Program-made: the position numbers and the translations under genes
Shown: one piece after another, positions 23,745 to 32,610 of the stretch
How the letters are laid out: each line of letters begins with the position of its first letter
Numbering within the stretch: position 1 is the first letter of the stretch
Notes under the pieces: generated by a model
The model's database searches: none
What the model saw: the letters and a program-made list of their open reading frames with translations, nothing else
What the model was told of the DNA's origin: nothing
Assembly (NCBI GenBank): GCA_938018055.1
Contig: CALIKL010000044.1
Location: 1-44,440 of the forward strand
Direction of reading: 5' to 3'
Length of the DNA: 44,440 nt
Source of the DNA: an uncultured bacterium
GTDB taxonomy: Bacteria > Bacteroidota > Rhodothermia > Rhodothermales > UBA10348

Positions 23745-25157
23745 TCAGGTCCGATCTGAGGTTCGCCACCTTCCAAGCGGGGCTATGTCTGATCCCGGCC
23801 AGACACGCCCCACTCCGAACAGCACACGAACCATGATCCACACGCCAGTTACCCCCCAGATCAGGGGCAGGGTCAATCCCACCCAGGCACCTACGGCATA
23901 CAGCAGTGTCACGCCAACCGCCGTTGCAACGACGGTTGCGTTGCGCAGGAAAGTAAAGTCTCCCGTCCCCCAGTGAATACCGTCGGTCCCGAAGGCCAAT
24001 GCATTCAACGGCTGGAACAGAAGTGCCAGCCACCATGCCGACCCAAATACAAGAACCGCGGTTTCGGGCACCAACAGCCTCGTAATCAGGCCTTCTCCAG
24101 CCCACATCACGATCAGCAGAATGATTCCAAAACCAAAACAGAACTCCAGAATGGTGCGGGAAACGCGCCTAGCGGTCGCACGTCGGTCATGGCCGGCGAA
24201 ATAAGCCACCAGGCTTTGTCCTGCGATGGCAAATGAATCCAAAAAGAGGGCCGTGAAGAGCCAGAACTGGCGAATCGCCTGGTGGGCTGCCCCAGCCTCA
24301 GCGCCAAGCCGCGTGGCCTCCCGAGTGCCTACCAGCAAGAACAAGGTCAGGGCCCCGGTTCGCAGGAAGAGATCCCATCCCACCCGGAAAAGGTGGCGCG
24401 CGCGCTCCGCATTCCATGCGGCGCGCGCGCCCAGTACGCGTCGCACCACGACCCAGGTCAAGAGTGCACCTACCCACTGCGAAATCGCAGTAGCTGCTGC
24501 TGCTCCCTCAATGCCAAACGCAGGGATGGGACCCACTCCAAAGATGAGGACGGCATCCAGAACGATGTTCAGCGCATTGACACCTACGGCAATCCAGAGC
24601 GGAATCTGCATACGTTGCACGCCACGGAGCGCTCCGAATCCTGCAATAGTCACCAAAATGGCTGGCGAGCCCCAGAGCCGCACCGCGATGTAGCGATCGG
24701 CGGCATCCTGAATCGTCTCTACCGCGCCAAGCAGCCCCGTTACCTGGGTAATGAAGGACCAGATCAACAACGCCGAACCTACCCCGATAAGGAGCGACAA
24801 CATCATCGACAGCCCGGTTATCTCCCCGCGTGAAGACGTATTTCCACGTCCATCTGCCGTTGCAACGTCCGTTTGGGTCGCTACGCCCAGGAAGTTGAAA
24901 ATCCAGAAGATGGAGGAAAGCGCCATCGTGCCAACACCCAGCGCTGCCAATTCAATTGCTCCGAGGCGCGCAACGAAGGCCGTATCCACCAACCCCGTGA
25001 TCGGTTCGGCGACCAGCGAGAAAAGCACCGGTACAGAAAGCTTGAAGAGCGTTCTGCGCGGGGCCTGTTCGAAGGGATGTGCGGTCAAGAGCGTAGAAGC
25101 AGGGTGAGATATCAGGAAAGTTCGGCTTTTTCCGGATGCCTTGAAAAGCCGGACCAC
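23745..25157 (-). CDS. MATE-family multidrug/toxin exporter (DinF-like)
   Basis: The protein has about 12 hydrophobic helices and the MATE signature near the N-terminus: KLSVPVLFSLVAEPITGLVDTAFVARLG, with the proline and the aspartate of helix 1. It resembles the DinF branch, cation-coupled exporters of drugs or metabolites in the inner membrane. The 470-residue length assumes initiation at GTG 25157; the family alignment could begin about 30 residues later, but no ATG is available there. Only 38 bp separate this start from that of the divergent TonB-dependent receptor, so the promoters must overlap if the long form is right. A very strong GC hairpin lies within the coding sequence at 24,395-24,431. 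Confidence 0.88.
   Translation of the reverse strand: MVRLFKASGKSRTFLISHPASTLLTAHPFEQAPRRTLFKLSVPVLFSLVAEPITGLVDTAFVARLGAIELAALGVGTMALSSIFWIFNFLGVATQTDVATADGRGNTSSRGEITGLSMMLSLLIGVGSALLIWSFITQVTGLLGAVETIQDAADRYIAVRLWGSPAILVTIAGFGALRGVQRMQIPLWIAVGVNALNIVLDAVLIFGVGPIPAFGIEGAAAATAISQWVGALLTWVVVRRVLGARAAWNAERARHLFRVGWDLFLRTGALTLFLLVGTREATRLGAEAGAAHQAIRQFWLFTALFLDSFAIAGQSLVAYFAGHDRRATARRVSRTILEFCFGFGIILLIVMWAGEGLITRLLVPETAVLVFGSAWWLALLFQPLNALAFGTDGIHWGTGDFTFLRNATVVATAVGVTLLYAVGAWVGLTLPLIWGVTGVWIMVRVLFGVGRVWPGSDIAPLGRWRTSDRT
24395..24431. other. Strong intragenic GC hairpin with alternating GC arms
   Basis: Bases 24395-24404 pair with 24422-24431 (10 bp of alternating G and C). After a two-base bulge, 24407-24412 pairs with 24416-24421 (6 bp), leaving a three-base loop. 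The whole 37-nt structure is inside the MATE gene. Such alternating GC arms can also adopt Z-DNA. Confidence 0.6.
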
Positions 25158-25195
25158 ATTTTCGATGTTGGGTCAGCAACGACTTCCGCCTCCCT

Positions 25196-28090
25196 ATGCG
25201 ACCCACACCCGTCCTGTCATACGTTTTCGGAGTTATGTTCGTCCTGGCCGGCTTGCTGCCGGTCGACGCCCGGCCCTTCATGGGCCTGGGCATCGAGGCT
25301 CCTCTGGACCGACCTGTACTCGTTGGCGAGGTCCTGGATGATGAGCAAGGCACGGTGCTTCCCGGTGCAAACGTGCACGTGATCGGTCAGTCGACCTCGG
25401 GACGATCCATCGACACGGGTATGGCCACGGACGTCGAGGGACGCTTCCGCATTGAAGTCCCAGAAGGCAGGTATTCGATCACCGTCTCTTTCGTGGGCTT
25501 TGAAACCCGCATCTTGGAAAACGTGTCGGTTGGCCCGGATGCCTTACCCTCGATTACGGTGCGATTGGTGCCAGCGGATCAGTTGATCAATCCGATCACG
25601 ATTACCGCATCTCGTTCCCCCGAGAAACTCCTCGATGCGCCAGCAGCCATCACGGTTCTGGAACCGAAAGAGTTGCGATCCCGCACCGCACTGACCGCTG
25701 CCACGCATCTGGCTTCCGTGCCCGCTGTGGATATTGTCAACACAGGGCTCGTCTCTTCCCGCATTGTGGTCCGGGGATTCAATGACAACCTGGCCAGCTC
25801 CTTGCTGACCCTTGTGGACAACCGGATCGCACGCGCGCCGTCCGTGCGACTGACGGCGCTGCAGTTGATTCCCATGTCGGATGGAGACATCGAGCAGATT
25901 GAAGTCGTGTCCGGTCCTGCTTCCGCGCTGTATGGGCCCAACGCGGCCAATGGTGTGGTCCACATGCTGACCCGCAGTCCGTTTGACTCACGCGGTACCT
26001 CGGTCTCTCTTGCGGGCGGTCAGCGGGACATAAAACTTGGCTCGTTCCGCCATGCCGGAACGCGAGGAAACCGGGTGGGCTACAAAGTTTCAGGGCAGTA
26101 TTACTCTGGCGATGAGTTCGAATACCGGGATCCCGAGGAAATCGCCGCCCGCACGCTGGCCATCCAGAACGGTGCGCGGCCGGATACACTGCGCATTGGT
26201 CAGCGCGACTTCACCGTGCGTAACCTCGCCTTGAACAGCGCACTGGAGATCCGAAACCTTGCTTCGGGTACGCTGACCTTCAATGCCGGCATCACGTTCG
26301 GTGACAACATTGAAATCACGCCGACGGGATCGGCTCAGGTCAACAATGCCCGCATCGGTTACGGCCAGATCAGGTATCAGCGCGGGCGCCTCTTTGCACA
26401 GACCTACGGCAATTTCCTACACACCGGTGATTCCTATTTCCTGCGCACGGGTCAGCAATTCACAGACGTCTCGCGCATGATCGTGGGTCAGATCCAGCAC
26501 TATGCCACCCCGACTCCCCATCTTCAGTTGACGTACGGGGTCGATGCCCTATACACCATGCCCCAGGGCGAGGGCACCGTCAATGGGCGCAACGAAAATG
26601 ACGATAACGTAGCAGAGGTAGGCGGCTATCTACAGGCCGACTGGGACGTGCGAAGCTGGTTATCCGTGGTAGGCGCGGCGCGCGCCGACTACCACAATCG
26701 CATGGGGCAGACCACGATCTCGCCGCGCGCCGCACTCGTCGTCAAACCCCGTCCAAACCACACCCTGCGCGCCACCTTCAACCGCGCCTTCGTCACACCG
26801 CTTCCCAATGATCTCTTCTCGGATATCCTCGGAAGCCACGACGTATTCATGCTCGGACAGATGCGTGACCTGATTGGTTTTGCGCCCATCACAGATCTCC
26901 GGGTCCAGGGAATGGAGACCGGGTTCTCTTTTTCCCGCTCTGCCAATGGCCGCCCGCAGTTCCGATCTCCCTTCGCACCGCTCGATCCACGTGGTTTGAG
27001 CAGCTCGGACTATATCGACCTCGATGACCCAACGTTCGTCAACGTCATGTGGTCGGTCGCCCGGCAGTCCGCCGTAGCCGGCTTGGCTCAGAGCTTGGCG
27101 GATGACGGATCCATCCCCGCTTCCCGCGTGGACGCCATTTCCGCGGCCTTTGATGCCGTCTTGCCCGCCGAGGTGAGCGGCGTACGTCATGCCCTGAAAA
27201 TCCTGAACCTTGAGCAGCAGGTATTCGAAGAGATACCCGACGCGAACGATGCACCTGAACTGGACATCACGCGGACTCGAACCTTTGAGCTCGGATACAA
27301 AGGTCTGATTGGAAAAGGCATCATTGTAGGTATCGATGCCTACCGGACGACTGTGTCCGACTTCAAGGGCCCCTACGTGGTCGGCACACCCAACGTTTTC
27401 CTAGATGGCAGTACGCTCAACACGGTGCTCTTGCAACAGGTTGGAGCGGCACTGGCTCGCCCAGAAAACGCTGAGGCCTTCCAAACGCTGCTTGAATTGG
27501 ACCAGTCCGGCGAGTCGTTCGCCAATGGGGATGGAGATCCTGCCGGGGAGGTAGCCTTCCTGCTGGCGGCCGGGCTGGCTGGTGCGATTCCCTTCGGAAC
27601 GGTGTCACCTGTCGAAGCCTTCGATCCGACTGCTGTCATGCTTTTCCGCCGCAATTTCGGGGAAGTAACCATCAATGGAGTCGATGCCAACGTGATGATG
27701 TTCTTGTCCCGCCAGCTCCGCCTCGGACTGATGGGAGCCTGGCTGAGCGACAACTACTTCCGAAATGTGGATGGCATCGACGACATTTCACTCAACGCAC
27801 CGCGCTACAAGCTGGGCTTCCAGACTTTTTATGATGGTGCCGAAGGCGACCTCGGTGGATCGCTCCGAGCCCGCTATGTCGACGGTTTTCGCGTACGAAG
27901 TGACGTCTATGTCGGCAACGTCGAATCCTACTTCGTTATCGATGCCTCCTTGTATTACCGCATCCCGTTCTCCAAAGACACGATGGTGAACTTGACCATC
28001 CAGAACCTGACGGACAACCGGCACCGCGAATTCGTCTTTGTGCCTGAGATGGGCCGCCTGACAACGCTGCGGCTTACGCACCAATTCTAG
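25196..28090 (+). CDS. TonB-dependent outer-membrane receptor
   Basis: The 964-residue product has a signal-like N-terminus (LSYVFGVMFVLAGLLPVDA), a carboxypeptidase-regulatory-like beta-sandwich (about 40-120, VLPGANVHVIGQ, VEGRFRIEVPEGRYSITVSF), a plug domain (about 135-260, DAPAAITVLEPKELR, VVRGFNDN, EQIEVVSGPASALYGPNAAN) and a 22-strand barrel ending in LTIQNLTDNRHREFV and a terminal Phe. This is the SusC/ligand-gated channel architecture of Bacteroidota-type bacteria that imports a large substrate using TonB energy. No SusD partner is adjacent. Two Ala/Leu-rich, probably helical inserts in the barrel (about 618-690 and 740-815) are unusual and may be extracellular loops. The gene overlaps the convergent hydrolase by four bases. 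Confidence 0.93.
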   Translation: MRPTPVLSYVFGVMFVLAGLLPVDARPFMGLGIEAPLDRPVLVGEVLDDEQGTVLPGANVHVIGQSTSGRSIDTGMATDVEGRFRIEVPEGRYSITVSFVGFETRILENVSVGPDALPSITVRLVPADQLINPITITASRSPEKLLDAPAAITVLEPKELRSRTALTAATHLASVPAVDIVNTGLVSSRIVVRGFNDNLASSLLTLVDNRIARAPSVRLTALQLIPMSDGDIEQIEVVSGPASALYGPNAANGVVHMLTRSPFDSRGTSVSLAGGQRDIKLGSFRHAGTRGNRVGYKVSGQYYSGDEFEYRDPEEIAARTLAIQNGARPDTLRIGQRDFTVRNLALNSALEIRNLASGTLTFNAGITFGDNIEITPTGSAQVNNARIGYGQIRYQRGRLFAQTYGNFLHTGDSYFLRTGQQFTDVSRMIVGQIQHYATPTPHLQLTYGVDALYTMPQGEGTVNGRNENDDNVAEVGGYLQADWDVRSWLSVVGAARADYHNRMGQTTISPRAALVVKPRPNHTLRATFNRAFVTPLPNDLFSDILGSHDVFMLGQMRDLIGFAPITDLRVQGMETGFSFSRSANGRPQFRSPFAPLDPRGLSSSDYIDLDDPTFVNVMWSVARQSAVAGLAQSLADDGSIPASRVDAISAAFDAVLPAEVSGVRHALKILNLEQQVFEEIPDANDAPELDITRTRTFELGYKGLIGKGIIVGIDAYRTTVSDFKGPYVVGTPNVFLDGSTLNTVLLQQVGAALARPENAEAFQTLLELDQSGESFANGDGDPAGEVAFLLAAGLAGAIPFGTVSPVEAFDPTAVMLFRRNFGEVTINGVDANVMMFLSRQLRLGLMGAWLSDNYFRNVDGIDDISLNAPRYKLGFQTFYDGAEGDLGGSLRARYVDGFRVRSDVYVGNVESYFVIDASLYYRIPFSKDTMVNLTIQNLTDNRHREFVFVPEMGRLTTLRLTHQF

Positions 28091-29043
28091 AGCGACTCCA
28101 ACCAGGTCACGGTGCGCTCAGAGATAGGCACTGTGTTCGCCGGACCCAGCGCATCGCCCACGATTACGTGGTAGTTCTTATCGAGGGAGCGTCGCACCAC
28201 GAACGTGTCCTTCCGCGCCGACCCGATCGATGAGAATATGTCCAGCCCGACTTCGGGGTGGACAACCGTGTCATCAGGGGCGTAAATCCAGAGCGTAGGC
28301 ACATCCACCTCGGACATGTCCGTGTTTCTGAGTGCTTGTGCCGTGGCGACCAATTCGAGCAGCACCTTGGACGGATAGGTGTGGGTCCCCATGTAGGCGT
28401 GCAGATCATTCTGAGGCTCCCATGAGCGGTCTTCGTTGGCCATGATTTTCAGTAATACGTTGCCCCACGGCCATAGGAGCATCTCAGAACGTGAATCCTG
28501 AGCGGCGTAGTACGGATTGATCAGGATTTGTGCCGCCCAGCGCCGACTCAGTGCCTCGTCCGCAGACGCCGCCGCTGCCAACGAGCCCCCGGTTGACAAC
28601 CCGATCACAATCACGCTGTCACCGATGGCCTCCCCAACCCTGACTGCTTCAGCGAGACTCTGCATCCACCCGGCACCTGTGGCATCACCCAGCGCTTGAC
28701 CTCCCCGACCATGTCCTTGAAGACGGGTGTAGTGCAGATTGGCACCGAGGGCAGCGGCGATCGAATCCGGGAAGGGATAGGCCTCCAATCGGCTTGCGGA
28801 GAACCCGTGGATGTACACCACGGAGAAATTTGTTTTGGCTTTGGATGTATCGGCCCAAACGATGCCTTTTTCCTTGCCTGCCTCGATGTCGTCGAATGCC
28901 GACTCCTGCGCTGCGAGCCATTCATCGGCGGGATCAGAGATCACTACGTCCTGCCAGACCAGGTCGACGCTGGCTCGCGGACCGGCCAATGCCAGCAAGA
29001 TCAACGCGAGGAGGATTAAAAGAGCGGTCTTTGAGTGCGACAT
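28087..29043 (-). CDS. Membrane-anchored or exported alpha/beta hydrolase
   Basis: This 318-residue protein has an N-terminal hydrophobic segment (residues 8-20) that acts as a signal or anchor. The rest is an alpha/beta-hydrolase fold: oxyanion HGFSASR (79-85), nucleophile elbow GLSTGGS with Ser150, an acid in YAPDDTVVHPE (about 255) and a catalytic His in NYHVIVGD (292). It resembles monoacylglycerol lipase/carboxylesterase types (RLQGHGRGGQALGD matches the RLxGHG motif of that group). The likely substrate is a lipid ester in the periplasm or membrane; the specificity is not predictable. It is convergent with the TonB receptor and divergent from the DapA-family gene. Confidence 0.85.
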   Translation of the reverse strand: MSHSKTALLILLALILLALAGPRASVDLVWQDVVISDPADEWLAAQESAFDDIEAGKEKGIVWADTSKAKTNFSVVYIHGFSASRLEAYPFPDSIAAALGANLHYTRLQGHGRGGQALGDATGAGWMQSLAEAVRVGEAIGDSVIVIGLSTGGSLAAAASADEALSRRWAAQILINPYYAAQDSRSEMLLWPWGNVLLKIMANEDRSWEPQNDLHAYMGTHTYPSKVLLELVATAQALRNTDMSEVDVPTLWIYAPDDTVVHPEVGLDIFSSIGSARKDTFVVRRSLDKNYHVIVGDALGPANTVPISERTVTWLESL

Positions 29044-29233
29044 GTGGAACGGAAAAATCGATTCAGGGTAGAGACGGCGCTCTTACCCCGTTTTGCGGCG
29101 ACGGATTCTGGAGACGATACAATCCAGAGTCAATACAAGCCTGAGACAATAGATTCTTCAGACCACGGATTCCAGTAGCTGCACCTTCACAGGTTACTGT
29201 GTTCGCTTCACTCACCCATTCCCCGTTCCCTCG

Positions 29234-30187
29234 GTGACTACCCCTTCGCAGGATTCCTTTTCGACCCTTTCTGGCGTCTGGACCGCTTCAGTGACACCTT
29301 TGAGGGCTGACCTGAGCCCAGATGCTGGCCGTCTGGCCCAGCACATGGCCTGGCTGACTGAAAACGGATCGCACGGCACCGTCCTTTTTGGCACCACCGG
29401 CGAAGCCAACTCGTTTTCACTCTCCGAAAGAAGGGCGCTGCTGGATGACCTGGCCAAACGAGACGTGGACTTCGGCCGTTTGATGGTTGGCACAGGGAAT
29501 ACCGCGTACCCTGATGCGGCGGAGCTGACCCAGCATGCGCTTGAGCTTGGAGCCCGCGCTGTTCTCCTGCTGCCTCCCTTCTATTACGCACCCATCAGTG
29601 ACGACGGTTTGTTCGCCTTCACGTCCCGGATGCTAGAGCGGGTATCGAATGAGCGAAAGTCCATCGTTCTTTACCACTATCCCCGGATGGCTGGTGTCGG
29701 CTATTCCGTTCCTGTGATTCACCGTCTGATGGATGCATGGCCGGATGCAATCGTCGGCATCAAGGATTCGAGCGGAGATACCGACAACCTGACGCAGTAT
29801 TGCCGCGAGTTGGATGGCGTCTCTGTGTTCGCGGGCTCTGAGGCTTTGCTTCCGTACGTCCTGGATGAAGGTGGCGTTGGGTGTATCTCGGCAACGGCGA
29901 ACGTAACCTCGCGCCTCGCCCGCGCTGTTTATGACGGAGACAGGGCTGCAGCAGATCGCATGATCCGCACCCGCAAAGCGATAGAAGCACTACCCCTCAT
30001 TCCGGCTCTGAAGCGCATTCTCGCAGATTCATTCGATGAGCCAGCATGGCGTGCGATGCGTCCACCGCTCATGCCTTTGACGCCAGCCAATCAGGCGCGG
30101 TTGGAAGAAACGTTGGACACCATCGGGGTACTCCCAAATTTTCGGGACGATGAGGAGACGGAGGCTGCAGACTCTCCTGTTGTCTGA
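29234..30187 (+). CDS. DapA-family aldolase/lyase
   Basis: The 317-residue TIM-barrel protein has the class I aldolase elements of the dihydrodipicolinate synthase/N-acetylneuraminate lyase family: GTTGE (53-57), catalytic Tyr149 in LYHYP and the Schiff-base Lys177 in VGIKDSSGD. The sequence ends with an acidic tail. The family includes DapA, N-acetylneuraminate lyase, 2-keto-3-deoxygluconate aldolase and trans-o-hydroxybenzylidenepyruvate aldolase; the motifs do not single out one. It is not in a lysine operon, so a catabolic sugar-acid or keto-acid role is at least as likely. The start is GTG 29234. A strong terminator follows at 30,269-30,315, so it is probably monocistronic. Confidence 0.85.
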   Translation: MTTPSQDSFSTLSGVWTASVTPLRADLSPDAGRLAQHMAWLTENGSHGTVLFGTTGEANSFSLSERRALLDDLAKRDVDFGRLMVGTGNTAYPDAAELTQHALELGARAVLLLPPFYYAPISDDGLFAFTSRMLERVSNERKSIVLYHYPRMAGVGYSVPVIHRLMDAWPDAIVGIKDSSGDTDNLTQYCRELDGVSVFAGSEALLPYVLDEGGVGCISATANVTSRLARAVYDGDRAAADRMIRTRKAIEALPLIPALKRILADSFDEPAWRAMRPPLMPLTPANQARLEETLDTIGVLPNFRDDEETEAADSPVV

Positions 30188-30268
30188 AAAATTCAGCGTT
30201 TAAGCAGCAACCCTGCCTTGCTGGTCCCGTCTTGTAGACGTGCCGATTGGATCGATTATTAGGCTTCC

Positions 30269-30315
30269 CCGGGCGGGCGATCTTGGCGATATAAAATCGC
30301 CGATCGCCCGCCCGG
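30269..30315 (+). terminator. Long two-part hairpin terminator after the DapA-family gene
   Basis: Bases 30269-30282 pair perfectly with 30302-30315 (14 bp, GC-rich). Inside, 30285-30290 pairs with 30296-30301 (6 bp) around a five-base loop, with a two-base bulge on one side. CGTGTTTTG follows on the plus strand. It separates the DapA-family gene from the peptidase-sulfatase unit. Confidence 0.85.
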
Positions 30316-30367
30316 CGTGTTTTGACCCTACGAGGCGAACCTGCTACCTTGGGCGCGCACCCAAACC

Positions 30368-32602
30368 ATGACGCCCATGCTTCGCTCTTTTTCCTCCCTG
30401 CTTTCCCTGACTTTCCTGCTTGCATTCGCGCTGACCGCCAGCGCTCAGGATCAGCTGATCGGCTTTTCTTCCTCTGGCTCGACCGCGCAGGAGGCCATGG
30501 AAGACCTGTACGATGCCATGATCAGCGCCGACGACCTCAATGCGTGGATGAAAGAGTTCACTTCGAAGGCGCAGCACGTGGGTAGCCCGGGAGCCAAGGA
30601 GAACGCAGAGATCCTGCGAGACCTGGCCGAATCCTGGGGATTCGATGCTGAAATCGAGGTCTTCCATGTGCTCTTCCCCACGCCAAAAGAGCGCGAGGTG
30701 CAGCTGCTAAGCCCACCGGGCTATACGGCGAGGCTCGAAGAACCGGAAATCGAGGGCGATGCCTCCAGTAGCAACCGCGAACACATGTTGCCGCCGTTCA
30801 ATGCCTATTCCGCGGACGGCGATGTTACGGGCGAGCTGGTGTATGTCAATCAAGGTATCCCGCGCGACTACGAGGAATTGGCCAAGCGAGGCATATCAGT
30901 CGAGGGCAAAATCGTGATCGCCCGTTACGGCGGATCCTGGCGCGGCATCAAACCCAAGGTGGCGTTCGAGCACGGCGCCATCGCCTGCATCCTCTACTCC
31001 GACCCGCGTGACGACGGGTACTTCCAAGGGGATGTCTACCCGGAGGGGCCATACAAGATGGAGCATGGGACCCAACGAGGGTCCGTGGCCGATATGCCGC
31101 AATTCCCGGGTGACCCCCTTACTCCGTTCGTCGGTGCGAAAGAGGACACGGAGCGCCTAACGCTCGAGGAGGCGCCCACGCTGATGAAAATCCCCGTTCT
31201 GCCTATTTCGTACGCGGATGCCCTCCCGCTACTGGAAGCCATCGGCGGTCCGGTCGCACCGGCCTCCTGGCGCGGTGCCTTGCCGATTACCTACCACATC
31301 GGCCCCGGCCCAGCCACCGTACGGGTAAAATTGGCCTTCAATTGGGATGTCAAACCGGCCTACAACGTCATCGCCAAAATGGAGGGCTCTGAATTTCCGG
31401 ATGAGTGGATCATGCGTGGCAATCACCGCGATGCGTGGGTCTTTGGTGCGCAGGATCCCACAAGTGGCACGGTGGCCATGATGGCCGAAATGAAAGCCAT
31501 CGGCGAGCTCGCCAAACAGGGACACCGGCCGCGCCGCACCATTGTCTACGGATCCTGGGACGCAGAAGAACCCGGACTGTTGGGATCCACCGAATGGGTG
31601 GAGTATCACCGCGAAGAACTGAACGAAAAACTGGCGGTCTACATCAACACCGATAGCAACGCCCGCGGCTTTCTGGGCATGGGCGGCTCCCACACCCTGC
31701 AGCCGTTCATCAACCAGGTGGCGCGCGATGTGATTGATCCACAGACCGGCGCGACCGTGCTGGAGCGTCGACGCGCCAGGGACCTTGCCACCGGATCATC
31801 AACCACGCCGGAGAGCGGCGACCTGCCGATTTCGCCACTGGGATCGGGTTCGGACTATACGCCGTTCCTTCAACACATGGGTATTTCCTCGCTCAACATC
31901 GGCTTCGGAGGCGAAGGTGGGGGCGGATCCTATCACTCGGCCTTTGACACCTACGAGCACTACACCCGATTTGGCGATCCGGATTTCGCGTACGGTGTGG
32001 CGCTGGCCCAGGTGGCTGGCCGCACCACGATGCGTTTGGCCAATGCGGACGTCCTGCCGTATCACTTCACCACGTTTACCGGCCATGTGAGTCAATACCT
32101 TGATGAAGTTGAAAACCTGGCTTCTTCGATGCGCTCGGAGCGCGAGACCTATAACCATCACGTCGCCAAAGGCACGTATGCTCTCGCACTCGATCCAAAG
32201 GGCGACCTGATGCCACCTGAGGCCAAGCCCGCTATCCCATTCGTCAGCCTGGACGAAGCACGCAACGCCTTCGTTGAGCTCTCCGCTGCCGCTCGTCACG
32301 CCGATGAAGCCGTCGCCCAGGCCTCGCCCAGCGCGGCCCTGAACAGCGCACTTGAGCGCGTAGAGCGTGCCATGACGGACCTGGACGGACTCCCGAAGCG
32401 CCCGTGGTTCCGCCATCAGATCTACGCCCCGGGTTATTACACGGGATACGGCGTCAAAACGCTTCCCGGTGTCCGTGAGGCCATCGAACAGGAAGAATGG
32501 GACGAGTTTGATCGTCAGCATGCCCGTTTGGCTGCGCGATTCCGTACCCTCGCAGAGGCCATGAACCATGTTTCCGATGTAGCCCGCGCGGCAACCAACT
32601 AG
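30368..32602 (+). CDS. Exported M28 glutamate-carboxypeptidase-II-like metallopeptidase
   Basis: The 744-residue protein has a signal peptide (LSLTFLLAFALTASAQ) and the three-part layout of human glutamate carboxypeptidase II/transferrin receptor: a protease-associated domain (about 100-300, VEGKIVIARYGGSWRGIK, ACILYSDP), a di-zinc M28 catalytic domain, and a C-terminal helical dimerisation domain (about 590-740). Zinc ligands and catalytic residues are visible: His and Asp in NHRDAWVFGAQDPTSG (about 351 and 363), Glu-Glu in WDAEEPGLLGS (about 399), Asp in NTDSNARG (about 429) and His in SYHSAFD (about 525). It should remove C-terminal acidic residues from peptides outside the cytoplasm. The sulfatase gene follows after 8 bp, so the two form an operon. 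An alternative start three codons later is possible. Confidence 0.93.
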   Translation: MTPMLRSFSSLLSLTFLLAFALTASAQDQLIGFSSSGSTAQEAMEDLYDAMISADDLNAWMKEFTSKAQHVGSPGAKENAEILRDLAESWGFDAEIEVFHVLFPTPKEREVQLLSPPGYTARLEEPEIEGDASSSNREHMLPPFNAYSADGDVTGELVYVNQGIPRDYEELAKRGISVEGKIVIARYGGSWRGIKPKVAFEHGAIACILYSDPRDDGYFQGDVYPEGPYKMEHGTQRGSVADMPQFPGDPLTPFVGAKEDTERLTLEEAPTLMKIPVLPISYADALPLLEAIGGPVAPASWRGALPITYHIGPGPATVRVKLAFNWDVKPAYNVIAKMEGSEFPDEWIMRGNHRDAWVFGAQDPTSGTVAMMAEMKAIGELAKQGHRPRRTIVYGSWDAEEPGLLGSTEWVEYHREELNEKLAVYINTDSNARGFLGMGGSHTLQPFINQVARDVIDPQTGATVLERRRARDLATGSSTTPESGDLPISPLGSGSDYTPFLQHMGISSLNIGFGGEGGGGSYHSAFDTYEHYTRFGDPDFAYGVALAQVAGRTTMRLANADVLPYHFTTFTGHVSQYLDEVENLASSMRSERETYNHHVAKGTYALALDPKGDLMPPEAKPAIPFVSLDEARNAFVELSAAARHADEAVAQASPSAALNSALERVERAMTDLDGLPKRPWFRHQIYAPGYYTGYGVKTLPGVREAIEQEEWDEFDRQHARLAARFRTLAEAMNHVSDVARAATN

Positions 32603-32610
32603 GCGATCCG

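Noticed and set aside
29107-29128. TCTGGA/TCCAGA inverted repeat between the hydrolase and DapA-family genes
   Set aside because: Six-base arms with a ten-base loop and no context; chance is sufficient.
29188-29201. CACAG-GTTA-CTGTG palindrome upstream of the DapA-family gene
   Set aside because: Only a 5-bp arm with no supporting second site; too likely by chance to list as an operator.
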